Shown: one piece after another, positions 17,231-25,713 of the stretch
Layout: each line of letters opens with the position of its first letter
Numbering within the stretch: position 1 is the first letter of the stretch
The notes under the pieces: generated by a model
What the model saw: only the letters and a program-made list of their open reading frames with translations
The model's database searches: none
What the model was told of the DNA's origin: nothing
Position numbers and translations under genes: made by a program
Assembly: GCA_946478975.1 (NCBI GenBank)
Contig: CAMLEO010000039.1
Location: 1-34,667, forward strand
DNA length: 34,667 nucleotides
From: an uncultured Steroidobacter sp.
GTDB taxonomy: Bacteria > Pseudomonadota > Gammaproteobacteria > Steroidobacterales > Steroidobacteraceae
Reading direction: 5' to 3'

Positions 17231-18483
17231 TGCATGCCCTTCCCGGCGGCCGCCCGACGCGCAGCGGCCTGCTGTTCGCCCAGCAAGTTCAGCGCGGCGC
17301 CGCGATTGCGAGCGAGCGTACCTGCCGTCGACGCATTGTTATGAATGATCTCGGCTATGCGCTGCTCGATCTGCGGATCGTCGGCGGCGCTCGTCTGCGT
17401 CGGCTGCGGCGACTTGCGGACCTGGCTCGCGATCAGCGGCCCGGATGTATCGCGAACTTCGATCTTCGCGTGCATGGATAGGCCGACGCGCAACGGATGT
17501 TCCTTGAGCTCCGCCGAATCCAGCACGATGCGCACCGGCAGGCGCTGCACGATCTTGATCCAGTTGCCCGAGGCATTCTGCGACGGCAGCAACGCAAACG
17601 CGCTGCCGCTGCCCGCGGAGAGTCCAGCGACGGCGCCGGTGTATTCGACATCGTTACCATACAAATCTGCGTGCACGCGCACCGGCTGGCCGACACGCAC
17701 GTTCTTCAGCTGACTCTCTTTGAAGTTCGCATCGATCCAGACTTCATCCAGCGGCACGACGGCCAGCAGCGGCGAGCCGGCGTTGATGTGCTGACCGACC
17801 TGCACCGAGCGCTTGGCGACGATGCCGGACACGGGAGCGCGAATGGTGGTTCGACGAAGCGCCAGGGAAGAGTCACGAAGCTTCGCGGCAGCGGCGAGCA
17901 CATCGGGATGATTCTCCAACGACGTGCCTTCGATGTGCGCCAGCGTCGCTTCGAGCTGGCGCTGAGTTGCCTGCAGCGCTGCTTTCGCCTGTGCGATCGT
18001 GTCCTGCGCGTGCGACAGCTCTTCGCCCGATACGGCGCCATCGCTGACGAGCGTCTGGCGTCGCGCGTAATCGTTCTGAGCCTTCTTCAGATCGGTCTGG
18101 CGCTCCTGAATCATCGCGCGCAGCTGATCTGCTTCAGCATACTGCGCGCGAACTTGTCGAACGGTCTTCGCCAACTCGGCCTCGGCGGCGTCGACGGCGA
18201 TTCGCGCGTCAGCTGGATCGAGCTCGACCAGAACCTGGCCGCGCTCCACCGTCTGCGTGTCATCGACGCGAACGCCGAGAACGGCACCGGTGACCTCGCT
18301 GGTGATTTGCACGATGTCACTGGCGACGTAGGCGTCGTCGGTGCTTTCGTAATGTCGCGCGACCAGCAGCCAGTACGCGGTGTACGCGATTGCGACGACC
18401 GCGACGACGGCGGTCAGGATCAGTAATCCCCGACGGCGCGCGCCATTGCCATTCGTGGCCGGAGGGTTGGTTTCATCGCTCAT
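17227..18483 (-). CDS. emrA: HlyD/EmrA-type membrane fusion protein
   Basis: The 418-residue adaptor has one N-terminal membrane anchor (about 20-40), then the STDDAYVASDIVQITSEVTG barrel/lipoyl half that is characteristic of EmrA, a long coiled-coil hairpin (about 95-200), the second lipoyl half (TTIRAPVSGIVAKRSVQVGQ) and a beta-barrel region. It links the inner-membrane pump EmrB to the outer-membrane channel. The C-terminal 60 residues (about 360-418) are extended, Ala/Arg-rich and not part of the usual fold. The gene lies 25 bases after the nodT-type gene and overlaps emrB by 4 bases. Confidence 0.93.
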   Translation of the reverse strand: MSDETNPPATNGNGARRRGLLILTAVVAVVAIAYTAYWLLVARHYESTDDAYVASDIVQITSEVTGAVLGVRVDDTQTVERGQVLVELDPADARIAVDAAEAELAKTVRQVRAQYAEADQLRAMIQERQTDLKKAQNDYARRQTLVSDGAVSGEELSHAQDTIAQAKAALQATQRQLEATLAHIEGTSLENHPDVLAAAAKLRDSSLALRRTTIRAPVSGIVAKRSVQVGQHINAGSPLLAVVPLDEVWIDANFKESQLKNVRVGQPVRVHADLYGNDVEYTGAVAGLSAGSGSAFALLPSQNASGNWIKIVQRLPVRIVLDSAELKEHPLRVGLSMHAKIEVRDTSGPLIASQVRKSPQPTQTSAADDPQIEQRIAEIIHNNASTAGTLARNRGAALNLLGEQQAAARRAAAGKGMQ

Positions 18484-18508
18484 GAGAGTTCCAGTTGCAA
18501 GGACTGCA

Positions 18509-19927
18509 TCAGCTCGCGGTTGTGAAATCGCCGCCGACGGCCAGCAGCAACGACACGCGCGCCAAAGCTTGTTGATGAAGAATGTCGACGAACGTGGTGC
18601 GTGCGTTCAGCACCTGCGTTTCGGTCGTGAGTACGGACAAATAATTCGCCAGGCCCGCTTCGTAACGTTTCTGCGCCAGCCGATACGCTTCCTCGGCGGA
18701 GCTGAGCGTGGCCTGCGCCTGTTGCAGCTGGCGGGCGCTGTAATTGACCTGGCTGAGCTGGTCGGCCACTTGTTGAACGGCTTTCACCACCGTGTCGTTG
18801 TAGGCACTGACGGCTTCATCCTGCAGCGCCGTCGCGGTGTTGAATTCCGACTTCAAACGTTTCGAATCGAACAGCGGCAGGCTGATGGCCGGGCCGGCGC
18901 CGTAGGTGCGATTGTCGGATTTGAACAGATTGTCCAGGCCGATCGCCTGGAAACCCGCAAACGCACTCAGGTTGATGTTTGGATAAAACGCCGCGTGAGC
19001 CGCCGTACGTTGTGACGTCGCGGCTTCGACGCGTGCGCGAGCTGCAAGAATGTCCGGGCGGCGGCCGAGCAGATCTGCCGGCAACTCGGTCGGAACGTTC
19101 AGCGCGGCTTGCAGATTGAGCGACGGCTTTTCGATGCGCTCATACGCAGAGGCGCCTTCGCCGATCAACGCAGCCAGGCGATGGACCGCAACTTCACGTG
19201 CCGCTTCTGCTTGCAGCCGAGCTAACTCTGCCTCGGGAACCGCCGCTTCCGCTTCGCGCAGCTCGACGTTTGTATCGAGACCGGCGCTGATGCGTTTACG
19301 CGTGATATCGAGAATGCGCTGCCGCTGCACGAGCGACTGCTGCGCGATGTCCGCCAGCGCGATCGCACGATTCAGATCCAGATACGTTTGTGACAGCGCC
19401 GTGGTCGTCGCCAGGCGCGCCGCCGCTGCATCGAGATCGGCTGCTTGCACATTCGAGCGCGCTCGCTCGATGAGCGCCGCCTGGCGACCCCAGAAATCCA
19501 GGTCCCAGGAAAGATTCGCGAGCACTTGCCCGGACCAGAAGGTGGTGCCACCGAACGGCGGTGGAATCAGATATTGCACCGGCGCGCGGCTGCGCTGTTC
19601 CTGTCCTTCCAATCTATAACTCGGCTTGCGCTGAGCGGACGCCAGTTCGACTTGTGCCTGCGCCGCGCGGACGCGAGCCAATGTTTCTTGCAAGGTCGGA
19701 TTGCGTTCCAGCGCAGCGGTGACGAGCTGGTCGAACTGCGGATCGCCGTATTGCTGCCACCAGCGCTGTTCGATTTTCGGCGCGGCGGCGGTGCCGAGGC
19801 CGACTGTCGCATCCGCAACCGTCTGCACCTGCGGCTCGGTCTTGGGCGGCGTGACGCAGCCGGCGAGCGCGATGGACATTCCCAGCAGCAACGCTGCTGG
19901 CGATTTCACCCGCGGGGGAATCTTCAT
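18509..19927 (-). CDS. NodT/OprM-type outer-membrane efflux lipoprotein
   Basis: The 472-residue protein starts with a lipoprotein signal ending in LAGC (Cys24). It has two repeats of the outer-membrane-factor fold; recognisable pieces are RWWQQYGDPQFDQLVTAALE, WDLDFWGR, and LPADLLGRRPDILAARARVE, which are the NodT-family blocks. It forms the channel through the outer membrane for the EmrAB pump. The start at 19927 is set by the ATGA overlap with the marR stop and by the signal sequence; an upstream continuation of the frame to 20242 is the shadow of marR. Confidence 0.93.
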   Translation of the reverse strand: MKIPPRVKSPAALLLGMSIALAGCVTPPKTEPQVQTVADATVGLGTAAAPKIEQRWWQQYGDPQFDQLVTAALERNPTLQETLARVRAAQAQVELASAQRKPSYRLEGQEQRSRAPVQYLIPPPFGGTTFWSGQVLANLSWDLDFWGRQAALIERARSNVQAADLDAAAARLATTTALSQTYLDLNRAIALADIAQQSLVQRQRILDITRKRISAGLDTNVELREAEAAVPEAELARLQAEAAREVAVHRLAALIGEGASAYERIEKPSLNLQAALNVPTELPADLLGRRPDILAARARVEAATSQRTAAHAAFYPNINLSAFAGFQAIGLDNLFKSDNRTYGAGPAISLPLFDSKRLKSEFNTATALQDEAVSAYNDTVVKAVQQVADQLSQVNYSARQLQQAQATLSSAEEAYRLAQKRYEAGLANYLSVLTTETQVLNARTTFVDILHQQALARVSLLLAVGGDFTTAS

Positions 19928-20430
19928 TGCTTTTGCTCCGCGACGGCAGCCGACACGACAGGTGCGACGCCGGGGACCAGCTGTTCCAGCCGGCCGATCA
20001 ACTTTCGTAACAACGTCTGCAGCATCTTCACTTCGTCGCGATTGAAGTCGTCCAACGCGATGTTCAAAGCGTTGGTGACGATGCCGATCAGCTTGGTGAT
20101 GGTTTCGTTGCCGTGGGCGGTGAGGTGCAACTCGATGACGCGCCGGTCCTGGGGGTTGCGACGGCGCTCGATCAGCTGGCGTTCTTCGAGCTGATCGATG
20201 AGGCGGGTCATCGCGCCGCTGTCGTGATGGAGCTCGCGGCAAAGGTCGGCGGTCGTGAGGGCGAGGCCGTCACGAAGCTGCATCATCACGATCCATTGCT
20301 GGAGCGTGAAGCCATGCTCCACGAACAATCCTTCCACGCGCTCCTGCATCAGCAGGTGCGAGCGCTTGATCAGGTAGCCGATGCTGTCGCGGGCGCGAAA
20401 TGTCTCGGGTCGATAATGCTGCTTGGGCAT
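19924..20430 (-). CDS. MarR-family repressor of the efflux operon
   Basis: The 168-residue winged-helix regulator has the MarR pattern: dimer helix at the N-terminus (FRARDSIGYLIKRSHLLMQE), recognition region LTTADLCRELHHDSGAMTRL and wing RRRNPQDRRVIELHLTAHG. I place the start at the ATG at 20430 with GAGG 6 bases upstream; a TTG at 20445 is in frame but lies inside the operator. It is first in the operon and probably represses itself and the pump until a ligand binds. The C-terminal tail after the dimer helix is about 20 residues and rich in Ala/Val. Confidence 0.92.
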   Translation of the reverse strand: MPKQHYRPETFRARDSIGYLIKRSHLLMQERVEGLFVEHGFTLQQWIVMMQLRDGLALTTADLCRELHHDSGAMTRLIDQLEERQLIERRRNPQDRRVIELHLTAHGNETITKLIGIVTNALNIALDDFNRDEVKMLQTLLRKLIGRLEQLVPGVAPVVSAAVAEQKQ

Positions 20431-20434
20431 TTTA

Positions 20435-20459
20435 TGCCTCGGCAATTACTGCCTAGGCA
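20435..20459. promoter_or_regulatory. Tandem MarR operator palindromes
   Basis: TGCCTAGGCA (20450-20459) is a perfect palindrome, extending to 12 bases as CTGCCTAGGCAG. TGCCTCGGCA (20435-20444) is the same palindrome with one central change. Their centres are 15 bases apart. The first covers the predicted transcription start and the second includes the marR ribosome site, an arrangement that would block both initiation and early elongation. Binding by the adjacent MarR protein is inferred. Confidence 0.75.
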
Positions 20460-20462
20460 GGC

Positions 20463-20490
20463 ATTATAGGCCCGATCGGCCGCTGCACAA
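20463..20490 (-). promoter_or_regulatory. Sigma-70 promoter of the marR-nodT-emrAB operon
   Basis: On the minus strand a perfect TATAAT lies at 20463-20468, with TTGTGC at 20485-20490 as a weak -35 and a 16-base spacer. Transcription should begin near 20456, giving a leader of about 25 bases before the marR ATG at 20430. The start point falls inside the first palindrome. Confidence 0.7.
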
Positions 20491-20523
20491 GGGGGTGCAG
20501 CGGCCGCAGTCTTACAATGTGAT

Positions 20524-21177
20524 TCAGTGCGCGACAGTGAATCGCTTACGGAGGTGGCGAGGAGTTTCGATCTCATCGACGATGGCGATGGCCAGGTCCC
20601 GCTGCGAAATGCCGGCCGGTTTATCGCCGTCCATCAGCAGGTTGTCTTCGCCCAGGCGGTAGGCGCCGCGACGCTCGCCGTCGAACAGATTGGCGGGCGG
20701 CGACAGGAACGACCATTCCAGCTCTGTTTCGGTGCGCACTCGGTTCAGCTCATCGCGGGCCGCGCGGGCCCCCGGAATCACATACGCCGGGACATGCTCT
20801 TTGAACGCGGCGGTATCAAACACCTGCACGCCGGGCGCGACATACAGGCTGGCCGCGCCGCCGACGATCAATACGCGCTTCACGCCGGCCTGTTTGACGC
20901 CTTCGCGGATCGACAGCGAGCCCTTCATGAACAGGTCATAGAGCGCGGGCTCCTGCCAGCCCGGGTTGTATGCGCTGATCACAGCGTCGTGGCCTTTCAC
21001 CGCTCGCGCGACTTGAGCGCTGTCGAGTACATCCGCGGTGACCACCTTCAGCTTGTCTCGCGGGGTGATTTTCGCGGGATGGCGGGCGAGGGCGGTGACC
21101 TCGTGACCCCGGTTGAGCAACTCTTGAAGGACGGCGGAGCCCACGAAGCCAGTGGCGCCGATCAGTGCAATTTTCAT
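20524..21177 (-). CDS. NAD(P)-binding reductase, atypical SDR (NmrA/YwnB-like)
   Basis: The 217-residue protein has a Rossmann start, MKIALIGATGFVGSAVLQEL, with the GATGFVG dinucleotide loop of atypical short-chain reductases. A VLIVGGAAS strand follows. No YxxxK catalytic pair of classical SDRs is evident. Such proteins act as NAD(P)H-dependent quinone or flavin reductases or as redox sensors; the substrate cannot be read here. I chose the ATG at 21177 with GGAG 6 bases upstream; an ATG at 21189 adds only four residues. It is divergent from a LysR gene that probably regulates it. Confidence 0.85.
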   Translation of the reverse strand: MKIALIGATGFVGSAVLQELLNRGHEVTALARHPAKITPRDKLKVVTADVLDSAQVARAVKGHDAVISAYNPGWQEPALYDLFMKGSLSIREGVKQAGVKRVLIVGGAASLYVAPGVQVFDTAAFKEHVPAYVIPGARAARDELNRVRTETELEWSFLSPPANLFDGERRGAYRLGEDNLLMDGDKPAGISQRDLAIAIVDEIETPRHLRKRFTVAH

Positions 21178-21285
21178 CTCGATCTCCATGCGTTTAGTTG
21201 GATGGCTGGGATGGACTACAGCGTATGGGCTTCACCAACCGGCCGGCAGTCTGCGAAATCTGATTACTTTGTTAAGCTGTGCTTC

Positions 21286-22188
21286 ATGATCAACGATCTG
21301 AAGCGGCTGGCGCTGTTTGCCGAAGTGGTCCGGGCCGGGTCGCTGACCAAGGCTGCGCGCCGGCTGCGGATCAGCACATCTGCGGTGAGCCAGCAGTTGC
21401 GCGCGCTCGAGCGAGTGCATGGGGTGACACTGTTACATCGATCGACTCGCAAGCTCTCGCTGACGGACGCGGGTGCGCGGTTCGCGGAACATTGCGAGAC
21501 GATGCTGGTGGCCGCCGAGCGCGCCGAGCAGCAACTCACATTGGCTCGCGATGCGCCGGAAGGTGAGTTACGAGTCGCTGCTCCCGTTGGCTTCGCGCGG
21601 CACATCGCGCCGGCGTTAGCTCCGCTGCTTGCTACTCATCCGTCGTTGCGTTTGATGGTGGTGGTCGACGACGCGATGATCGATCTCATCGCCAGCCGCA
21701 TCGATCTCGCCTTCCGCGGCGGGCGTCTGCCGAGTTCCACCTCGGTGGCGCGTTTGATTTGTCACTTCGAATGGACGATTTGCGCCTCGCCCTCATACAT
21801 TGCACGCACCAGCGTGCCTGTCACATCTGCGGACCTGCTCGCACATCAATGGATCGGGCTGCCGCGCGACGGCCAGCATATGATTCTCGAACTGCACGGC
21901 CCCGCCGGTCAGCGCGAGTCGCTTCGCGTCGAGCCGCGCATCACCAGTAACAATCAATACACCTTGCACCAGATGTGCATGGCCGGCCTCGGCCTCGCCG
22001 TCTGCGTTCGCCCCGACGTCGACGACGACCTCCGCGCCGGCCGCCTAGTCACCGTCAGCGACTGGCGCCCCGCCGCCGGCCCCATCTGGGCCGTCACGCC
22101 CCAACGCGAAGGCCAGCCCGCGAAAGTGCGCCACGCGATCGAAGCGATGAGAAATTATCTGAGCACGGTGCCGGGCGCGAGGACGTAG
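21286..22188 (+). CDS. LysR-family transcriptional regulator
   Basis: The 300-residue regulator opens with a LysR helix-turn-helix (LKRLALFAEVVRAGSLTKAA, then STSAVSQQLRALE and LLHRSTRKLSLTDAG) and continues as the two-lobed effector domain. The layout matches the subgroup that controls divergent oxidoreductase genes. The start at 21286 is chosen because the HTH begins there; the frame stays open far upstream, antisense to the reductase gene, but that part has no LysR sequence. The 108 bases between the two starts (21178-21285) must hold both promoters; I could not single out a T-N11-A box with confidence. Confidence 0.92.
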   Translation: MINDLKRLALFAEVVRAGSLTKAARRLRISTSAVSQQLRALERVHGVTLLHRSTRKLSLTDAGARFAEHCETMLVAAERAEQQLTLARDAPEGELRVAAPVGFARHIAPALAPLLATHPSLRLMVVVDDAMIDLIASRIDLAFRGGRLPSSTSVARLICHFEWTICASPSYIARTSVPVTSADLLAHQWIGLPRDGQHMILELHGPAGQRESLRVEPRITSNNQYTLHQMCMAGLGLAVCVRPDVDDDLRAGRLVTVSDWRPAAGPIWAVTPQREGQPAKVRHAIEAMRNYLSTVPGART

Positions 22189-22195
22189 CTGCGAA

Positions 22196-24880
22196 TCAAA
22201 CTCTCGGCCGGGTCATTGCCGTTGCCGCGGCGGGAGGCTGGCCGGGGGTGCCGAGGAGTTTGGCGGGCAAGGAAGACACGCTGATCAGAGACATCAGCAG
22301 TGCGGCGGCGTATGGGATGGCCTGGATGAGCAGCACGGCGACCCATAAGGAAACATCCGGTGCTTTCAACTCGGCGGGGATGCCGACGACCAGGCCGGGG
22401 GCGAGGATGAATTGGCCGGTGAGGCCGATGGCGGCGAGTACGAGTGCGATCAGCCAGGCCGTCTCGCCGCGAGCGGCGGCGAAGCCTTCGATCAATGCGT
22501 GGGGTTGTTTGTGTTTGGGCGTGCGCAAGAAAGGTTCGTTGCGAGTGAACGAGCCTTTCACGACGGCAACGCCCACGGTATGCGACAACGCCAGGCCGGC
22601 GAGCGCGGCGGCGAACGTCTGGCGAAGGTTGGCGCCGACGCGAGAGGCATAGAGATGCCCCAGCTTCGCCAGCTTGAACGCAAACAGCGTCAGCGGCAGG
22701 GCAGAGAACATCATCAGCGGCGGATCGAAACGATGAGGCGCGACGATCATCGCGATGGTCCAGCCGAGCGCGATGGAGTTGAAGACCAGGTTCAACCCAT
22801 CCGCCATCCACGGCAGCCAGCCGGCGATGAAGTGATATCGCTGTCCTCGGGTGAGCCGGTGATCCGTATGCGAGAACAACGAGCTCGCATGCGAACGAAG
22901 GATCTGCACCGCGCCGTACGCCCACCGGAAACGTTGTTTCTTATAGTCCATGAACGTTTCAGGCATGAGCCCGCGGCCGTAGCTTTGCGGCAGGTACTGC
23001 GCTTCGTAGCCGTGCTCGAATAATCGCAAGCCCAGCTCGGCGTCCTCGGTGATACACCACTCGGCCCAGCCGCCAGCACGATCGAGCGCATCACGTCGCA
23101 CCAGCGTCATCGTGCCGTGTTGGATGATCGCGTTACGCTCGTTGCGCACGACCATGCCAATGTGAAAGAACCCGCGATACTCCGCATAGCACATCGCCTT
23201 GAACGCACTCTCTTCGGCGTCCCGATAGTCCTGCGGCGCTTGAATGATTGCGATCCGATCGTCGCGAAACCCTGGCGCGAGCGAGCGCAGCCAGTGCGGA
23301 TCCACTTTGTAATCGCTGTCGATCACCGCCACGACGCGCGCATCCGGTGCGGTGTGCTCGAGCGCATAGTTCAACGCGCCCGCCTTGAATCCAGCGAGCG
23401 GATTGACATGGAAGAATCGAAAGCGCTCGCCGAGGGAGAGGCAATGATGCTCGATGGGCTGCCACACCGCTGGATCGACGGTGTTGTTGTCGACGACGAT
23501 CACTTCGTAGTCGGGATAGTCGAGCCGTGCCAGCGCATCCAGCGTCTCGATCAACATCGCCGGCGGCTCGTTATAAGTCGGCACGTGAATGGACACTTTG
23601 GGCAGCACGCCGCTCGCGAGCTCTCCCACATAGAACGGCCGCTTTCTCGACTTGCCCCAGCGAGCTTCGGCCCATTCCAGCGCCTCGGCCAGCAGCACGG
23701 CGACGACACCTAACATTCCCAACAGCAGCAGCGTGCCGATCAGCACGCTCGTGATCGTGAGATACCGCCGGGAGTAGTCATAAATGATCCAGACGATCGT
23801 GGTCGCCGCGGCGTACACAACGATCGCGAGCAAGCTGCGGCCGCGAGTGCCGAGCGACAGGCTGTGAACGTACAACAAGCCGAGAATCACGGTCGCAATC
23901 GCAACTGATGTAGCCGCCAGCGTCTGCCATTCTGGAATGCGCACGATCGGCTCGACGAACGCGAACTTGGCCTGGCGGTGCACGTCATAAATGCCCCAGT
24001 ACGCGCCGACGCCGCCTTCGTAGCGCACCTTCCACGGCTGATCGAACGCTTCCATCAAATAATAGATGTAGCCCTCGTGCCGGGCGCGATCCAGGAACCG
24101 GCGTAGAAACATCGCCTGATTGCTGGTCGATGCAACGGCGCTCTCGCGCGTGCGCCCGTCCGAGGGCCAGCCGACCTCGGCGATGACGATGGGTTTGCCC
24201 GGATAGGCGCGCGCCAGCTGATCCATGCGCGCACTGATGTAGTCGATGGCACGCTCGACATCCACACCTTCCCAATACGGCAGCAGGTGCACGCCGATGT
24301 AATCGACGTGCTCGACCAGTTCAGGATGTTTGATCCACACGTGCCAGGGCTCGGCCGTGCTCACCGGTTGTGACACCGCCGCGCGCACGCGATCCAACTG
24401 TTCGCTCAGCTGTGCAACGGTGAGATCGCCGCGCAGGATCACTTCGTTGCCGATGACCAGGCGAATCACATTGGAGTGCGCATTGGCGAGCCTGATCGCC
24501 GCGTCCACTTCGAGGTCGTTGGTTTGCAGCCGTCGGTCCAGCCACGCGCCCACAGCGACTTTCAAGCGATGGCGCTCGGCGATCTCCGGAATGCGTCCGA
24601 GCGACTTGAGCGTCGAGTAGGTGCGTACCGCGGTGACCTTGTCCGACAGCAGCTGCAGGTCGCTGTCGATCTGCTCTTCGCTCGGCAGCACCTGCACGAT
24701 GGGATCCTGCCCGGCCTGGAAAGGCGAATACGCCATGCCCTGCACGCGCGCCGGCCAGGGCGGCTCGGTGGTGGGCTGATTGAGATAGGCCCACAGACCG
24801 AACGTCAGCGCCGCGAACACCGACGCAACCAGCATGCTCGATATCGTCAGCGCCGACCATTTGCTGCCCAACCACTTCAT
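22196..24880 (-). CDS. Fused GH17 hydrolase and GT2 beta-glucan synthase
   Basis: The 894-residue membrane protein joins two enzymes. After a signal-anchor helix (about 10-32), residues 45-310 form a GH17 (endo-1,3-beta-glucanase-like) domain with its acid/base Glu146 in IGNE and nucleophile Glu235 in AEVGWPSDG. Several helices (320-402) lead to a cytoplasmic GT2 processive synthase domain with DSD (521-523), TED (611-613) and QRFRW (649-653), all intact, then more helices. This is the layout of NdvC-type proteins that make beta-1,6/1,3 glucans in rhizobia and of related Pseudomonas proteins. It probably polymerises UDP-glucose and branches or trims the product outside. The gene converges on lysR with a 7-base gap and stands alone. 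Confidence 0.9.
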   Translation of the reverse strand: MKWLGSKWSALTISSMLVASVFAALTFGLWAYLNQPTTEPPWPARVQGMAYSPFQAGQDPIVQVLPSEEQIDSDLQLLSDKVTAVRTYSTLKSLGRIPEIAERHRLKVAVGAWLDRRLQTNDLEVDAAIRLANAHSNVIRLVIGNEVILRGDLTVAQLSEQLDRVRAAVSQPVSTAEPWHVWIKHPELVEHVDYIGVHLLPYWEGVDVERAIDYISARMDQLARAYPGKPIVIAEVGWPSDGRTRESAVASTSNQAMFLRRFLDRARHEGYIYYLMEAFDQPWKVRYEGGVGAYWGIYDVHRQAKFAFVEPIVRIPEWQTLAATSVAIATVILGLLYVHSLSLGTRGRSLLAIVVYAAATTIVWIIYDYSRRYLTITSVLIGTLLLLGMLGVVAVLLAEALEWAEARWGKSRKRPFYVGELASGVLPKVSIHVPTYNEPPAMLIETLDALARLDYPDYEVIVVDNNTVDPAVWQPIEHHCLSLGERFRFFHVNPLAGFKAGALNYALEHTAPDARVVAVIDSDYKVDPHWLRSLAPGFRDDRIAIIQAPQDYRDAEESAFKAMCYAEYRGFFHIGMVVRNERNAIIQHGTMTLVRRDALDRAGGWAEWCITEDAELGLRLFEHGYEAQYLPQSYGRGLMPETFMDYKKQRFRWAYGAVQILRSHASSLFSHTDHRLTRGQRYHFIAGWLPWMADGLNLVFNSIALGWTIAMIVAPHRFDPPLMMFSALPLTLFAFKLAKLGHLYASRVGANLRQTFAAALAGLALSHTVGVAVVKGSFTRNEPFLRTPKHKQPHALIEGFAAARGETAWLIALVLAAIGLTGQFILAPGLVVGIPAELKAPDVSLWVAVLLIQAIPYAAALLMSLISVSSLPAKLLGTPGQPPAAATAMTRPRV

Positions 24881-24939
24881 CGGGATTTCATCGTAGCGAG
24901 GGCGCGACCGTTTTCCGTTCAGATGCGAATAGCGTTGAG

Positions 24940-24967
24940 GCGGGTGAATTGAGGGAAACCCACCCGC
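24940..24967. repeat. 7-bp inverted repeat between divergent genes
   Basis: GCGGGTG (24940-24946) and CACCCGC (24961-24967) are complementary around a 14-base spacer. They lie in the 184-base gap between the glucan synthase gene (minus) and the outer-membrane barrel gene (plus). No U-run follows. The gap has to hold both promoters, so an operator is possible, though nothing else supports it. Confidence 0.35.
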
Positions 24968-25064
24968 GGCATGTTAACTTAGCCGGCGCGACGCGAGCCC
25001 CGTCAGCGCCGTCGAACGCCCGCCGCCGGGCCGGCCAGTGGGGCTGAAACCAGGAGTGATGTAC

Positions 25065-25706
25065 ATGGGTAAGTGGTTATTTCCACGAAAGTTTTTCATG
25101 GGTGTCGCGAGCCTCGTATTGGCCGCGGCCGCGGCCCCGGCAGTGGCCGAAGAGCAGGACTATGCGCAATTCGAGATCACGCCGTTCTATGGATACATGA
25201 CGGGCGGCGCGTTCGAGGATCCCACCACCAATCGCGACCGCGACCTGTCTGAAGACAACGACTTCGGCGTGATCTTCAATTCCGCGGTGGACGAGTGGCG
25301 GCACTACGAGTTCCTGTTCGCCAACCAGAGCACACAAGTCGAAGGCACCGTGCCGTTCGACCTGGACGTGCAGTACCTGCAGATCGGCGGCACGGTCAGC
25401 AATCCGGACGCCGAGCACGTCATTCCTTATTTCGGCATCACGATCGGCGCAGCGCGTTTCAGCCCCAAGCAAAGCGGGCTCGATAACGAGACCAAGCCCG
25501 CGCTTACCGTTGGCGCCGGCTTCAAGGTGCCGATCACGGACCACATCGGCGTGCGCTTCGATGCCCGAGCGTTCATCTCCCTGCTCGATACCGACGGCAA
25601 CATCTTCTGCGTCTCCGACAACGGCGTCGGCACCTGCGCCGTTCGCACCAAGTCCGATACGTTACTGCAGTATCACGCAGCGTTGGGACTGATCGTCGGC
25701 TTTTGA
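25065..25706 (+). CDS. Outer-membrane beta-barrel protein
   Basis: The 213-residue product has an export signal (MGKWLFPRKFFMGVASLVLA then AAAAPAVAEEQ, cleavage likely after AVA near residue 28) and alternating polar/apolar strands ending in LQYHAALGLIVGF, with the terminal aromatic typical of BamA-inserted barrels. The size suits an 8-strand barrel like OmpW or OmpA-barrel relatives; I cannot name the family. The ATG at 25065 is set by AGGAG 8 bases upstream; the ATG at 25059 is too close to it. The stop lies 4 bases before the ABC ATPase start, so it is the first gene of the att-like operon. Confidence 0.85.
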   Translation: MGKWLFPRKFFMGVASLVLAAAAAPAVAEEQDYAQFEITPFYGYMTGGAFEDPTTNRDRDLSEDNDFGVIFNSAVDEWRHYEFLFANQSTQVEGTVPFDLDVQYLQIGGTVSNPDAEHVIPYFGITIGAARFSPKQSGLDNETKPALTVGAGFKVPITDHIGVRFDARAFISLLDTDGNIFCVSDNGVGTCAVRTKSDTLLQYHAALGLIVGF

Positions 25707-25713
25707 GCCGATG
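25694..25713 (+). promoter_or_regulatory. Stop/start hairpin between barrel gene and attE
   Basis: CGTCGGCT (25694-25701) pairs with AGCCGATG (25706-25713), one pair being G-U, around a TTTG loop. The 3' arm contains the attE ATG (25711-25713), and the TGA of the barrel gene (25704-25706) spans the loop and the first base of that arm. A ribosome finishing the first gene would open the stem and expose the second start. attE has no ribosome site of its own that I can see, so translational coupling is likely. Confidence 0.6.

Noticed and set aside
20527..21285. Upstream extension of the LysR frame
   Set aside because: It runs antisense to the NAD(P)-binding reductase gene and has no similarity to a fused domain; the HTH begins right after the ATG at 21286.
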